From: Bacillota bacterium
Lineage (GTDB): Bacteria > Bacillota > Clostridia > Peptostreptococcales > Anaerovoracaceae
Direction: 5' to 3'
Length of the DNA stretch: 15,399 nucleotides
Assembly (NCBI GenBank): GCA_016283945.1
Contig: JAEENW010000233.1
Location: 1-15,399 of the forward strand
How positions within the stretch are numbered: the first letter of the stretch is position 1; every line of letters begins with the position of its first letter. The notes beneath the pieces are model-generated. The model worked only from the letters and a program-made list of their open reading frames with translations, was not told where the DNA came from and searched no databases. Shown here piece after piece: positions 1-7,425 of the stretch. The translations under genes and the position numbers were made by a program.

Positions 1-1436
1 CAGTGCTTGCTGATCCCTCTGGGCTTGGTGCCCTCGGGGATCGGGCAGACGTACTTCTCTCCGCCCATCTTCTTCGCGAGCTCAGCCTTGGCCTTCTCCA
101 CGGTCTTTGGATCTTCCATAAGATCGCTAGCCGTGGCAACGAGGACCTTGGCGGACCAGTTCATACCCTTGTGAGCGAGAGGGGCCTTGCCCTGAGCTAC
201 CCACTGCCAGGAGTGTCCCGGAGTGTTCGCCGCTTCGGTGAGTCCATTCAGGAAGGCCACCGGGCAGACCTGGCTGACGTCGCCGACATCGGAGGAACCG
301 CCGGAGTGCTGCTCTCTCGGGAAGAGCGGGAGCATGAAGTTGTTGATGTCGCTTCCGAGCTTATCCTCGAATTTCTCGGCTACCTCGGGATCGAGCTGCT
401 CAAGATACCTCTTAAGGCTGTCTCCGGACTGATCGAAGGCCGCCTGCATCCTCTTCGCGAACGCGTGATCTTCCTCAGTGAGCTCCGGGAAGGGTATCTC
501 CTCGGCGTTCTTCTGCATCACGGCATTCATGGTCTCAAGAGGAATGAAGTTGGAGCAGGCCTTGATGAAGTCCATCTCAAGCTTGGTATCGGTCATGAGG
601 GCAGCGCCCTTGGCGATTCTGTCGACTCTCGCCTTGAGCTCCGCGGCGTTCTTGTTGTTGTTCGCCCTGATGAGGTAGAGTACCTCAGCGTTGGGCTGAA
701 CGACGTTCGGGGAGAAGCCGCCGGTGTTGGTGATGGCGTAGTGGATCCTGAAGCCCGTGTCCATATGCTCTCTGAGGAACTGTACGCCGAGGTTCAGAAG
801 CTCAACCGCGTCGAGCGCGCTGCGTCCGAACTCGGCCCCGGCGGCATGAGCCGCGACGCCGGTATAGCGGTAGTAGAGCTGGATGTTGGCGTTGGTGGAG
901 GTGTTGTCGACAGAGTTGGTGTCGCTCGGATGCCAGTGCAGGCAGAAATCGCACTCGTCGAATACGCCGGCTCCGGCCATGAAGGCCTTGCCGGATCCGC
1001 CCTCTTCACCGGGGCAACCGTAATAGATCACGGTTCCGGGTTTCCCGGTAGCCTTGAGATACTCCTTGACCGCGTATGCGGCGGCGATGCAGCCCGCTCC
1101 GATGAGGTTGTGGCCGCAGCCGTGGCCGTTTCCGCCGACGACCACGGGATCGTGAACGTCGCAGCCGGCCTTCTGGCTGATGCTGGACAGAGCGTCAAAC
1201 TCTCCGAGGAATCCCACCACGGGATGTCCGCTGCCCCAGCGTCCGAGATAAGCCGTATCGATGCCGGCTACCTTCTCGGTGACCTCGAAGCCGAGCTCCT
1301 TGAGAGCCTCGACAGAGAGCCTGGTGGATTCGAACTCCTCAAAGGCGGTCTCCGGGCAGTCCCAGATATCGTCGCTGAGCTTTTCTATCCTGGCCTTGAT
1401 ATCGTCTACAAATTTGAAAGCTTCTTTCTTGTCCAT
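1..1436 (-). CDS. M20-family amidohydrolase, AbgB-like, downstream copy of a tandem pair
   Basis: Predicted cytosolic zinc amidohydrolase related to AbgB, the subunit of p-aminobenzoyl-glutamate hydrolase. I translated 478 codons from the sequence; the next two bases (TG) begin the stop and its last base falls outside the window, so the protein is essentially complete. Seen: metal-site motif GNGHGCGHN (103-110), PGEEGGSGK with the paired acidic residues (E144/E145), LHWHP (166-170), the HAAGAEFGRSALDAVEL dimerisation segment (from 197) and a C-terminal TPGHSW. The ATG has AGGAGG six bases upstream and starts 27 bases after the stop of the upstream copy, so the two are very probably one transcript. 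The two proteins have equal length and look roughly 70% identical by eye. Known of the family: peptidase-like amide cleavage, often of acyl-glutamate or similar conjugates. The exact substrate is not shown by sequence. Confidence 0.85.
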   Translation of the reverse strand, partial: MDKKEAFKFVDDIKARIEKLSDDIWDCPETAFEEFESTRLSVEALKELGFEVTEKVAGIDTAYLGRWGSGHPVVGFLGEFDALSSISQKAGCDVHDPVVVGGNGHGCGHNLIGAGCIAAAYAVKEYLKATGKPGTVIYYGCPGEEGGSGKAFMAGAGVFDECDFCLHWHPSDTNSVDNTSTNANIQLYYRYTGVAAHAAGAEFGRSALDAVELLNLGVQFLREHMDTGFRIHYAITNTGGFSPNVVQPNAEVLYLIRANNNKNAAELKARVDRIAKGAALMTDTKLEMDFIKACSNFIPLETMNAVMQKNAEEIPFPELTEEDHAFAKRMQAAFDQSGDSLKRYLEQLDPEVAEKFEDKLGSDINNFMLPLFPREQHSGGSSDVGDVSQVCPVAFLNGLTEAANTPGHSWQWVAQGKAPLAHKGMNWSAKVLVATASDLMEDPKTVEKAKAELAKKMGGEKYVCPIPEGTKPRGISKH

Positions 1437-1463
1437 GATGATCCTCCTATCTCAGGTCCGATA

Positions 1464-2900
1464 TCAGTGCTTGCTGATCCCTCTGGGCTTGGCGCCGTCG
1501 GGGATCGGGCAGACGTACTTCTCTCCGCCCATCCTCTTCTTCAGCTCAGCCTGAGCAGCCGCTACGGCGTCAGGATCGTTGATGAAGTCGATGGCGGTGC
1601 CGCAGAGGACCTTGGCCGCCCAGATCATGCCCTTGTGAGCAGTTGGAGCCTTGCCCTGGGCTACCTCCTGCCAGGAGTGGCCCGGAGTGTTCGCGGCAAC
1701 GGTCAGAGCGTACAGGAAGCCGGTCGGGCAGACCTGGCTTACGTCGCCTACGTCGGAGGAACCGCCGCTCTTCTGCTCGGAAAGGCTCATCGGGAGCACG
1801 AAAGCGTGCAGCTCGTCGTTCATCTTGTCCTCGAACTTCTCGGCATCCTTCGGGTCTATCAGCTTCAGATAGCTCTCGAGATAGTTGCCGGAAGCCTCAT
1901 AGGAGGCGATGATCTTCTTGGCGAACTCGTGATCTTCGGCGGTGTACTCGGGAAGCGGGGTCTCCTCGGCGTTCTTCTGGAGCATCCTGTTCATGGTGGG
2001 GACCGGGATCAGGTTGGAGCAGGCCTTGATGAAGTCCATCTCAAGCTCGGTGTCGGTCATCATGGCCGCGCCGAGGGCGATGTTGTCTACCCTGGCCTTC
2101 AGCTCGGCAGCGTGCTTGGAGTTGTCGGCCCTGATGAGGTAGAGGACCTCAGCCTTGGGCTGGACCACGTTCGGGGAGAATCCGCCGGTATCGGTGATGG
2201 CGTAATGGATCCTGTAGCCCTGATCCATGTGCTCCCTGAGGAACTGAACGCCGCAGTTCATGAGCTCTACCGCGTCCAGAGCGCTGCGTCCGAACTGAGC
2301 GGAGGCGGCGTGGGCGGCAATGCCCTTGAACCTGTAGTAAAGCTGGATGTTGGCGTTGTAGGATCCGTTATAGACATAGAAGGAATCGCCCGGGTGCCAG
2401 TGAAGCGCTATATCGCACTCATCGAACACACCGTACTTCGCCATGAAGGCCTTGCCGGAGCCGCCCTCCTCACCCGGGCAGCCGTAGTAGATGACGGTGC
2501 CGGACTTGCCGGTCGCCTTGAGGTACTCCTTGATGCCGTAGGCGGCGGCGATGCAGCCGCTTCCGAGGAGGTTGTGTCCGCAGCCGTGGCCGTTTCCGCC
2601 CTCGACTACGGGATCGTGGGTCGCGCAGCCGGCCTTCTGGCTCAGGCTGGACAGAGCGTCGAACTCTCCGAGCAGTCCGATGACGGGATGGCCGCTGCCC
2701 CAGCGTCCGCTGTAGGCGGTCTTGATCCCGCCGAGATCTTCAGTCACTTCGAATCCGAGCTCCTTCAGGCACTCGATCTGGAGCTTGGTGGACTCAAACT
2801 CCTCAAATGCCGTCTCAGGGCAGGCCCAGATGTCGTCCGAAAGCTTTTCGATGCGGGACTTCACATCATCTATTTTTTTATAGGCTTCAAATTTTTCCAT
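1464..2900 (-). CDS. M20-family amidohydrolase, AbgB-like, upstream copy of a tandem pair
   Basis: Same family and length (478 aa) as the copy that follows it. Motifs sit at the same residues: HGCGHN 105-110, EE 144-145, LHWHP 166-170, His197 in the dimerisation lid, SSDVGD 381-386 and TPGHSW with His408. A longer frame from 2936 exists, but I chose the ATG at 2900: it has GGGAGAG just upstream, it aligns with the start of the second copy (MEKFEAYKK versus MDKKEAFKF), and it gives identical lengths. No convincing promoter fits in the 50 bases between the preceding terminator hairpin and this start, so transcription may come from readthrough of the glutamate symporter gene. Likely role: hydrolysis of an N-acyl- or aminobenzoyl-amino acid. 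The pairing with a glutamate carrier makes a glutamate conjugate attractive, but this is inference. Confidence 0.87.
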   Translation of the reverse strand: MEKFEAYKKIDDVKSRIEKLSDDIWACPETAFEEFESTKLQIECLKELGFEVTEDLGGIKTAYSGRWGSGHPVIGLLGEFDALSSLSQKAGCATHDPVVEGGNGHGCGHNLLGSGCIAAAYGIKEYLKATGKSGTVIYYGCPGEEGGSGKAFMAKYGVFDECDIALHWHPGDSFYVYNGSYNANIQLYYRFKGIAAHAASAQFGRSALDAVELMNCGVQFLREHMDQGYRIHYAITDTGGFSPNVVQPKAEVLYLIRADNSKHAAELKARVDNIALGAAMMTDTELEMDFIKACSNLIPVPTMNRMLQKNAEETPLPEYTAEDHEFAKKIIASYEASGNYLESYLKLIDPKDAEKFEDKMNDELHAFVLPMSLSEQKSGGSSDVGDVSQVCPTGFLYALTVAANTPGHSWQEVAQGKAPTAHKGMIWAAKVLCGTAIDFINDPDAVAAAQAELKKRMGGEKYVCPIPDGAKPRGISKH

Positions 2901-2940
2901 TTTTCTCTCCCGCGCCTCAGCGCTAAGCGATGACAAAATG

Positions 2941-2981
2941 TTTAAACAAAACGGCTCTGTTCCCGGACGGGAGCAGAGCCG
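2941..2981 (-). terminator. Rho-independent terminator after the glutamate symporter gene
   Basis: Near-perfect inverted repeat, 2952-2965 against 2968-2981 (14 pairs with one G-U), followed on the minus strand by TTTTGTTTAAA. It lies 67 bases past the symporter stop and about 50 bases before the amidohydrolase start, so it ends the symporter transcript or sets how much continues into the hydrolases. Confidence 0.8.
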
Positions 2982-3048
2982 CTGTTGGCTATTTACCGGT
3001 CAGGCCGGCTGTTAGCAGGCCTTTAAGGCTCCGCTGTTTTTAGTTCGA

Positions 3049-4491
3049 TTACTCAAACTGCTCCGGATTGGCCTTCTTCAGCATGGCGTGTCCGACGATA
3101 CCCACGATGATGTAGGCGACGAGCCAGAGACCATGATATACGAAGTTGTCCCAGGTGGACTTATATCCGAGATAGTAGTAGCCGATCGGGGAGGTGAACA
3201 GTCCGGTGATGGAGCTGATCGCCATAGCGAAGGAGAAGTCCTTCAGGGTCGGGGACTCGTAGTTCGGGTCCGCGATCTTGAGGAGCATCATTCCGGTCAT
3301 GAGTACGCCGGTCATGAAGCCCCAGTTGATGATAGCTCTCTCAACCGGGTAATCCTTCTTGCCTACAGCCCAGACGTACCACCTCATTACCAGGAAGTAA
3401 GTTCCGACGAAACCTACGGCGGAGATCACGAGGATGGGTACGGCGTAAGCCATAACGGCCTTGATCTGCATGGAAGCGATAGCCGCGGTGATCGCGATAT
3501 CGGAGAAAGCTCCGGTGATCTTGGACTTGAGCTTCAGGTCGAAGAGCCAGGTCAGCTTCATCTTCTTGAGCAACCAGTTGACCGGGTACATGATCATCAG
3601 ACCATAGAACCAAACGGTGATGGAGGAGAATCCGGGAACGTTGTGAGCAACGCACCACTCTCTCGCCCAGTAGGAGATTGCGGTGATGATGATGAAGAGA
3701 CCGAGGTGAGCGGTGATGGTCTCGATGGAGCTGTTGTGAGTGGTCTCGTGTCCGAGGGACTCCTGCTTGCTGCGATCGAGCTCATATCCTCTGAGTACGG
3801 TGTCGGGGATCTGGCCCGGCTTGTCGAGGATCTTGGTCATTCCGGTAGCGCTAGCTCTGTTGATGAACGCGATACCGAGAACGATACCACCGATCAGACC
3901 GACGGTAGCGAAGGTGGTAGCTACGGACTGAGCGAGCTCCCAGTGCTCTACGCCGGCGTTCATGAGAACGTTACCTACAGCACCTGCGGTTCCGTGTCCG
4001 CCGGAGAAGCCGGCTACGAGCTCATAACCGAAGTTGTTGTAGAGGTCGGTTCCGAAGAACTTGTTGGAGATCAGGTTGTAGAAAAGACCGAAGGTGCTCT
4101 GGAAAGAGCCGGCCTGGCAGAAGCACGCATAAGCGATGAGCGCTTCGCCGAGCGGGGCGCCTGCTTTGAATTTCTTCTCCTTAGGCGCGCTCGGGTCTTT
4201 TTCCGGTTCGTTCCAGCCGTTTCCGAGAGGAACCGCCGCGAAGATCGGGACGATGAATACACCGGGGACAGCAGCCCATGTGGTGATGTATTCCTTCGGA
4301 ATGGGAAGCGGAGCGGCGTCACCCCAGACCTGAGGTCCGAGCAGCAGCAGAATGAATCCGCCGATTACTGCAGAGGGAAGCAGCAGCTTTCTGAAGAATG
4401 GAATTTTTCCCCTTAAGAACATTCCCAAAAACAGGAACGCTATAAGGATCGATGTGTTTTTGAACACATATACAATTTGCGTAGATCCCAT
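3049..4491 (-). CDS. gltS: Sodium/glutamate symporter (GltS, ESS family)
   Basis: Integral membrane carrier expected to import glutamate with sodium. The 480-residue protein is strongly hydrophobic with about ten or more membrane segments, and holds the family's hallmark GFSGGHGTAG at 161-170, flanked by TM stretches; a second re-entrant-type region lies in the C-terminal half around the FSFAMAISSITGLF segment. A charged cytosolic-looking loop occurs at about 91-112 (EPEKDPSAPKEKK) and another near 219-250. It is longer than the roughly 400-residue enterobacterial GltS. The ATG at 4491 has AAGGAGG six bases upstream. Transcribed from its own likely promoter through a folded leader, and followed by a terminator and then two AbgB-like hydrolases, which suggests coupled release and uptake of glutamate (inference). 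Substrate specificity is assigned by family only. Confidence 0.9.
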   Translation of the reverse strand: MGSTQIVYVFKNTSILIAFLFLGMFLRGKIPFFRKLLLPSAVIGGFILLLLGPQVWGDAAPLPIPKEYITTWAAVPGVFIVPIFAAVPLGNGWNEPEKDPSAPKEKKFKAGAPLGEALIAYACFCQAGSFQSTFGLFYNLISNKFFGTDLYNNFGYELVAGFSGGHGTAGAVGNVLMNAGVEHWELAQSVATTFATVGLIGGIVLGIAFINRASATGMTKILDKPGQIPDTVLRGYELDRSKQESLGHETTHNSSIETITAHLGLFIIITAISYWAREWCVAHNVPGFSSITVWFYGLMIMYPVNWLLKKMKLTWLFDLKLKSKITGAFSDIAITAAIASMQIKAVMAYAVPILVISAVGFVGTYFLVMRWYVWAVGKKDYPVERAIINWGFMTGVLMTGMMLLKIADPNYESPTLKDFSFAMAISSITGLFTSPIGYYYLGYKSTWDNFVYHGLWLVAYIIVGIVGHAMLKKANPEQFE

Positions 4492-4512
4492 AACTCCTCC
4501 TTAAGATATTGT

Positions 4513-4595
4513 GATGAGATAAGTAATAATTGCCTGTATTCCTTCGAATACACGTTTATTTTATCTCATCTTCATATAATTAACATCTTAATTAT
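4513..4595 (-). promoter_or_regulatory. Structured 5' leader of the glutamate symporter gene
   Basis: Between the presumed transcription start and the ribosome binding site lie two stem-loops. The first has perfect 8-bp arms, 4576-4583 and 4588-4595, with a four-base loop. The second is nested: perfect 10-bp outer arms 4513-4522 / 4561-4570, a 5-bp middle helix 4525-4529 / 4556-4560 after a two-base bulge, and perfect 7-bp inner arms 4535-4541 / 4546-4552 around a four-base loop. The Shine-Dalgarno sequence (4496-4502) lies just outside. This could be a regulatory RNA, a protein-binding leader or an mRNA stabiliser; I recognise no known riboswitch class. Confidence 0.6.
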
Positions 4596-4622
4596 TCTTA
4601 TAACACGTATAGTTTTATAAAT

Positions 4623-4651
4623 ATAATAAATAAATAATAGGTATGTATCAA
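4623..4651 (-). promoter_or_regulatory. Candidate sigma-A promoter of the glutamate symporter gene
   Basis: On the minus strand TTGATA (4646-4651) and TATTAT (4623-4628) are separated by 17 bases, about 130 bases upstream of the start codon. Each hexamer has one mismatch to consensus. The surrounding DNA is very AT-rich, so a chance match is possible. Confidence 0.55.
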
Positions 4652-4868
4652 ATTATTTATATCCCGGAGCAACAATAAAACCCATCAATACCATGCATTT
4701 TTTGTTGTCCCTCTTTCAGATGCGTTTATTCATGCTTCTTGAAGCCTCAAAATAAACCGCACATACGCGAAAAATGTCGAAAAACGGGAAATGCCGGCCG
4801 ATATCCCGCGGGACCGGCGCCAAGCCGCCGCGTGAAGAGCATAGAAGAACATAAATGAATAATTAAAC
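4652..4868. other. Non-coding spacer with two nested dyads
   Basis: No gene is visible here. The region upstream of the symporter promoter holds a nested inverted repeat: arms 4721-4730 / 4751-4761 (10 pairs with one bulged C at 4758) around an inner GCTTC-TT-GAAGC at 4734-4745. A GC-rich dyad follows, GCCGG at 4793-4797 and CCGGC at 4814-4818, enclosing the palindrome TCCCGCGGGA (4804-4813). These could be operator sites or remnants of a folded RNA. Base composition changes sharply from AT-rich (below about 4690) to GC-rich (above about 4790). Confidence 0.4.
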
Positions 4869-4892
4869 AGGACCCCGCTCCCGCGGGGTCCT
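4861..4892 (-). terminator. Rho-independent terminator after the TPR-like gene
   Basis: Perfect 10-bp stem, 4869-4878 against 4883-4892, with loop GGGA, followed on the minus strand by GTTTAATT. It sits 23 bases past the stop codon at 4916. Confidence 0.8.
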
Positions 4893-4915
4893 TCTCTCTT
4901 CTGTTGTTTCAGGGA

Positions 4916-5944
4916 TCAGTAAAGATCCAGGATGCGCTCCTTCAGCTCTTTGTCGCCGGTCAGCTTCTGCTCGATGTTGAAGTAGTAGATGGCCTGCTCG
5001 TTCTTGCCCTTTTCGAGGCTGAGCTCGCCGTTCTCGTGCGCCATGGAGATGATCAGGGGATCCGGCCCGTAGGGTATCCCGTAGTCCTCGCAGATCCTGT
5101 ACATCTGGGAATCGCTCATGTCGGTGCTGCGCCCGAAGGTCCTGAACCTTATGTAGCCCAGCTCTCTCTGAGCGGCGCCGTTGAGGTTGGAGTACTTGAG
5201 GCTCATCTGGTAGCAGGCCGTCGCGGCGTCCCACTCCTTCTTCTTCAGGTACCAGTAGCCCATATACCTGTAGCTCTTTCCGAGCATCGCGGGAGTGAAG
5301 GAGATCTTGAACACGTAGTCCGCGATCTTCTTGTACTCTCCGTTGTCGCCCAGAGTCTTGATGGTCTCCAGGTACTCGAACATCGGCATCGGGTTCACGG
5401 GGCACCAGTCTATGGCTTTCCTGAACGATTCGGCGGCCTCCTTGTATCTCTTGGAGTCCATGTTGAAGCCGCCGTTCTGGTAGTAGATGTCCACGTAGGG
5501 CAGCGGAGCGCGCCTGAGGATCTTCTTCGGCTCGTAGAGCGCCACGTAGAGCAGCTCCTCGAAGGGCTCGGCGAAGGACTTGTAGATGCTCTCCTCGTCC
5601 TCCTTGAAGAGATCGAGCGACTCGACCTTCCTGACCAGCTCGTTGCTGATCTGAAGCGCCGTGTCATAGTGGCGCTGGAACTTGTTGAGCCTCGCCTCCT
5701 CGTAGTCCGCGTCGATGCCGCGCCAGGGCTGCTCGTCCTTCTTCAGCGCCCTCTTCTTCGAATCCGCGATGACCTTGGCGTCCGGGGTCAGCTCCCACAT
5801 GATCTGGATGCAGGTCTTGGCGATCTCGCGGGCGGAGGAATGATCCCTGTACTCATAGATCTGGGAGCGCAGGAATTCCATGTCCTTTTCGGCGTCCCCC
5901 GTGAGACTGCTGTTTATCCTCTGTATGACCTGTCCGTAATTCAT
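4916..5944 (-). CDS. TPR-like repeat protein, function unknown
   Basis: A 342-residue soluble protein with no signal peptide or membrane segment, rich in Tyr, Glu and Lys. Two helix-pair segments have tetratricopeptide character: about 151-184 (ending YKEAAESFRKAIDWCPVN) and about 221-254 (YMGYWYLKKKEWDAATACYQ). Weaker candidates lie near 187-219 and 297-330. The N-terminal 130 residues look helical but unrecognised. Such repeats normally mediate protein-protein contacts; no catalytic motif is seen. The ATG at 5944 has GGAAGGA seven bases upstream. It starts 38 bases after the stop of the PatB-like aminotransferase gene and ends before a clear terminator, so it is the last gene of that operon. 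A link to the lyase is suggested only by position. Confidence 0.7.
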   Translation of the reverse strand: MNYGQVIQRINSSLTGDAEKDMEFLRSQIYEYRDHSSAREIAKTCIQIMWELTPDAKVIADSKKRALKKDEQPWRGIDADYEEARLNKFQRHYDTALQISNELVRKVESLDLFKEDEESIYKSFAEPFEELLYVALYEPKKILRRAPLPYVDIYYQNGGFNMDSKRYKEAAESFRKAIDWCPVNPMPMFEYLETIKTLGDNGEYKKIADYVFKISFTPAMLGKSYRYMGYWYLKKKEWDAATACYQMSLKYSNLNGAAQRELGYIRFRTFGRSTDMSDSQMYRICEDYGIPYGPDPLIISMAHENGELSLEKGKNEQAIYYFNIEQKLTGDKELKERILDLY

Positions 5945-5982
5945 GCCTTTTCCTTCCGGCCGATCCCCGGCCGCTGATGTTT

Positions 5983-7209
5983 CTACTTATTGAAGACGTA
6001 CTTGTCGAGCCTGTCGAAGGCCTCCTTGACTCTGGAGGTCGGAAGAGCGAGGTTCATGCGGATGGTATCCGGGATGAGGAACTTGCTTCCGTCCTGCCAG
6101 CCCACTCCGTACTCGTAGCCGAGGTTGAGGAGCTCCTGGAGGGTCATTCCGTGCTCCTTGAGCCACTGGCTGCAGTCGAGGTAGAGCAGATAGGTGCCCT
6201 GCGGCTTCTTGAGGGTGACTCCCTTGAAGTGCTCGAGGATGAAGTCGTAGGCGTAGTTGACGTTGTTGGAGAGCACCTGGTTGAGCTCGTCGACCCACTC
6301 GTAGCCCTCGGGCTGATAGGCTCCGATGAGCGCGATCATGGAGAGCATGTTCATGGAGTTGTAGTGACCGAGGGAAGCTTCCTTGGCCATGCGGTCGCGG
6401 AGCCACTTGTTGTAGGTGATGTGATAGCTTCCGATGAGTCCCGCGAGGTTGAAGGTCTTGGACGGGGCGTAGAGCGCCACGGTCCTCTGCTTCGCGTCCT
6501 CGGAGACGGACTGGGTCGGGATGTGCTTATGGCCGTTCATGAGGATGTCGGACCAGATCTCGTCGGAGATGACCCAGCAGTCGTTCTTTGCATAGACCTC
6601 CATGGCCTTCTCGATCTCCCATCTCTCCCAGACTCTTCCGGTCGGGTTGTGCGGGGAGCAGAAGATGGCCATGTGGATGTTCTGCTCGCGCAGCTTCTTG
6701 TCCATGTCCTCATAGTCCATTCTCATGACGCCGTTCTCGTCCTCGACGAGCGGGCTGTGGATGGGATCGTAGCCGTTGTTCTTGATGACGCCGGTGAAGC
6801 CCACGTAGGTCGGGGAATGGAGAAGGATCTTGTCGCCCCTGCTGCAGAGCACGGCCAGAGCGGTAGCTACGCCGCCGAGAACGCCGTTCTCGTAGCCGAT
6901 GTTCTCCTTCTCGACGCCGTCGACTCCGTTCCTGACCTTCTGCCACTTCTTGATGAGCTCGAAGTACTCGTCTCTGGGCTGGAAGTAGCCGTAGAGGGGA
7001 TGCTCGACTCTCTTCTTGAGGGCCTCGGGAATGGTCGGCACGGTCTTGAAGTTCATGTCGGCGACCCACATGGGGATGAAGTCGAAGCCGTCCTTGATCT
7101 TGAGATTATTGACGACATAGGGGCTGCTCGGGTTCTTTCCGTCAGGCCACGAAGCGGCGATGGAGTCCCAGCCTCTGCGGTCGATGATGCTTGTGAAATC
7201 GTACTTCAT
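5983..7209 (-). CDS. MalY/PatB-type PLP-dependent C-S lyase or aminotransferase
   Basis: A 408-residue fold-type I PLP enzyme of the class I/II aminotransferase superfamily, MalY/PatB branch, whose members usually cleave cystathionine, cysteine or other S-conjugates to a thiol, pyruvate and ammonia. Seen: the branch signature WVADMNF (48-54), PHNPTGRVW with Asn188, SDEIWSDI with Asp216 that contacts the pyridine nitrogen, APSKTFNLAGL with the Schiff-base Lys251, and a C-terminal IRMNLALP carrying the carboxylate-binding Arg. A longer frame from 7281 exists, but the ATG at 7209 has AAAGGA eight bases upstream and matches the usual N-terminus (DFTSIIDRRG). Expected to be cytosolic. It is followed by the TPR-like gene and preceded by a heavily folded non-coding stretch that may control it. 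Exact substrate is not determined; a true aminotransferase is the alternative. Confidence 0.85.
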   Translation of the reverse strand: MKYDFTSIIDRRGWDSIAASWPDGKNPSSPYVVNNLKIKDGFDFIPMWVADMNFKTVPTIPEALKKRVEHPLYGYFQPRDEYFELIKKWQKVRNGVDGVEKENIGYENGVLGGVATALAVLCSRGDKILLHSPTYVGFTGVIKNNGYDPIHSPLVEDENGVMRMDYEDMDKKLREQNIHMAIFCSPHNPTGRVWERWEIEKAMEVYAKNDCWVISDEIWSDILMNGHKHIPTQSVSEDAKQRTVALYAPSKTFNLAGLIGSYHITYNKWLRDRMAKEASLGHYNSMNMLSMIALIGAYQPEGYEWVDELNQVLSNNVNYAYDFILEHFKGVTLKKPQGTYLLYLDCSQWLKEHGMTLQELLNLGYEYGVGWQDGSKFLIPDTIRMNLALPTSRVKEAFDRLDKYVFNK

Positions 7210-7244
7210 TTTCAGATCCTTTCCATATTGCTTTTGATACAGCC

Positions 7245-7275
7245 GGAGCCCGCGAAGGTCCAGAACGCGGGATCC
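7245..7275 (-). promoter_or_regulatory. Stem-loop in the leader of the PatB-like gene
   Basis: Arms GGA-CCCGCG, with one mismatch (7245-7254 against 7266-7275), enclose an 11-base loop, ending about 25 bases before the Shine-Dalgarno of the PatB-like gene. There is no U-run after it, so a leader element is more likely than a terminator. Confidence 0.4.
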
Positions 7276-7292
7276 TGACAATGATATGAGGG

Positions 7293-7398
7293 CTTGGATA
7301 TGCCCTTTGAGGGGCCTTCGGAGGGCCGTCCGAGACTCGCGTCGTTTGAGGCTCGGACGATCAGCCCGGAGCCGGGTCCCGAGAAGGGTATATCCAAG
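7293..7398. repeat. 106-nt imperfect inverted repeat, possible structured RNA
   Basis: The outer arms, 7293-7307 and 7384-7398, pair over 15 positions with one G-U. Inside, an 8-bp perfect helix 7327-7334 / 7352-7359 continues across one mismatch into 4 more pairs (7336-7339 / 7347-7350) and a 7-base loop. GGGC 7323-7326 pairs with GCCC 7364-7367, and further GC-rich pairing (7312-7316 / 7375-7380) links the two ends. On the minus strand it lies between the M19 dipeptidase stop and the PatB-like start and lacks a U-tail. No flanking target duplication was found. It may be a leader RNA, a small RNA or a dispersed palindromic repeat. Confidence 0.6.
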
Positions 7399-7425
7399 TG
7401 TTTATAACATTAATGAGATTATACC

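Noticed and set aside
3..2933. 976-codon plus-strand open frame
   Set aside because: Exact antisense register to two clear M20 genes; its openness follows from codon bias in the sense genes, and it shows no domain or ribosome binding site.
7293..7398. Reading the palindrome as a definite transposon-derived MITE
   Set aside because: No target-site duplication was found beside the arms and no second copy is in the window; kept as an unclassified inverted repeat.
7418..7423. TATAAT on the minus strand just after the M19 dipeptidase stop
   Set aside because: Possible -10 for the PatB-like operon, but no acceptable -35 at 16-18 bases, so not called as a promoter.
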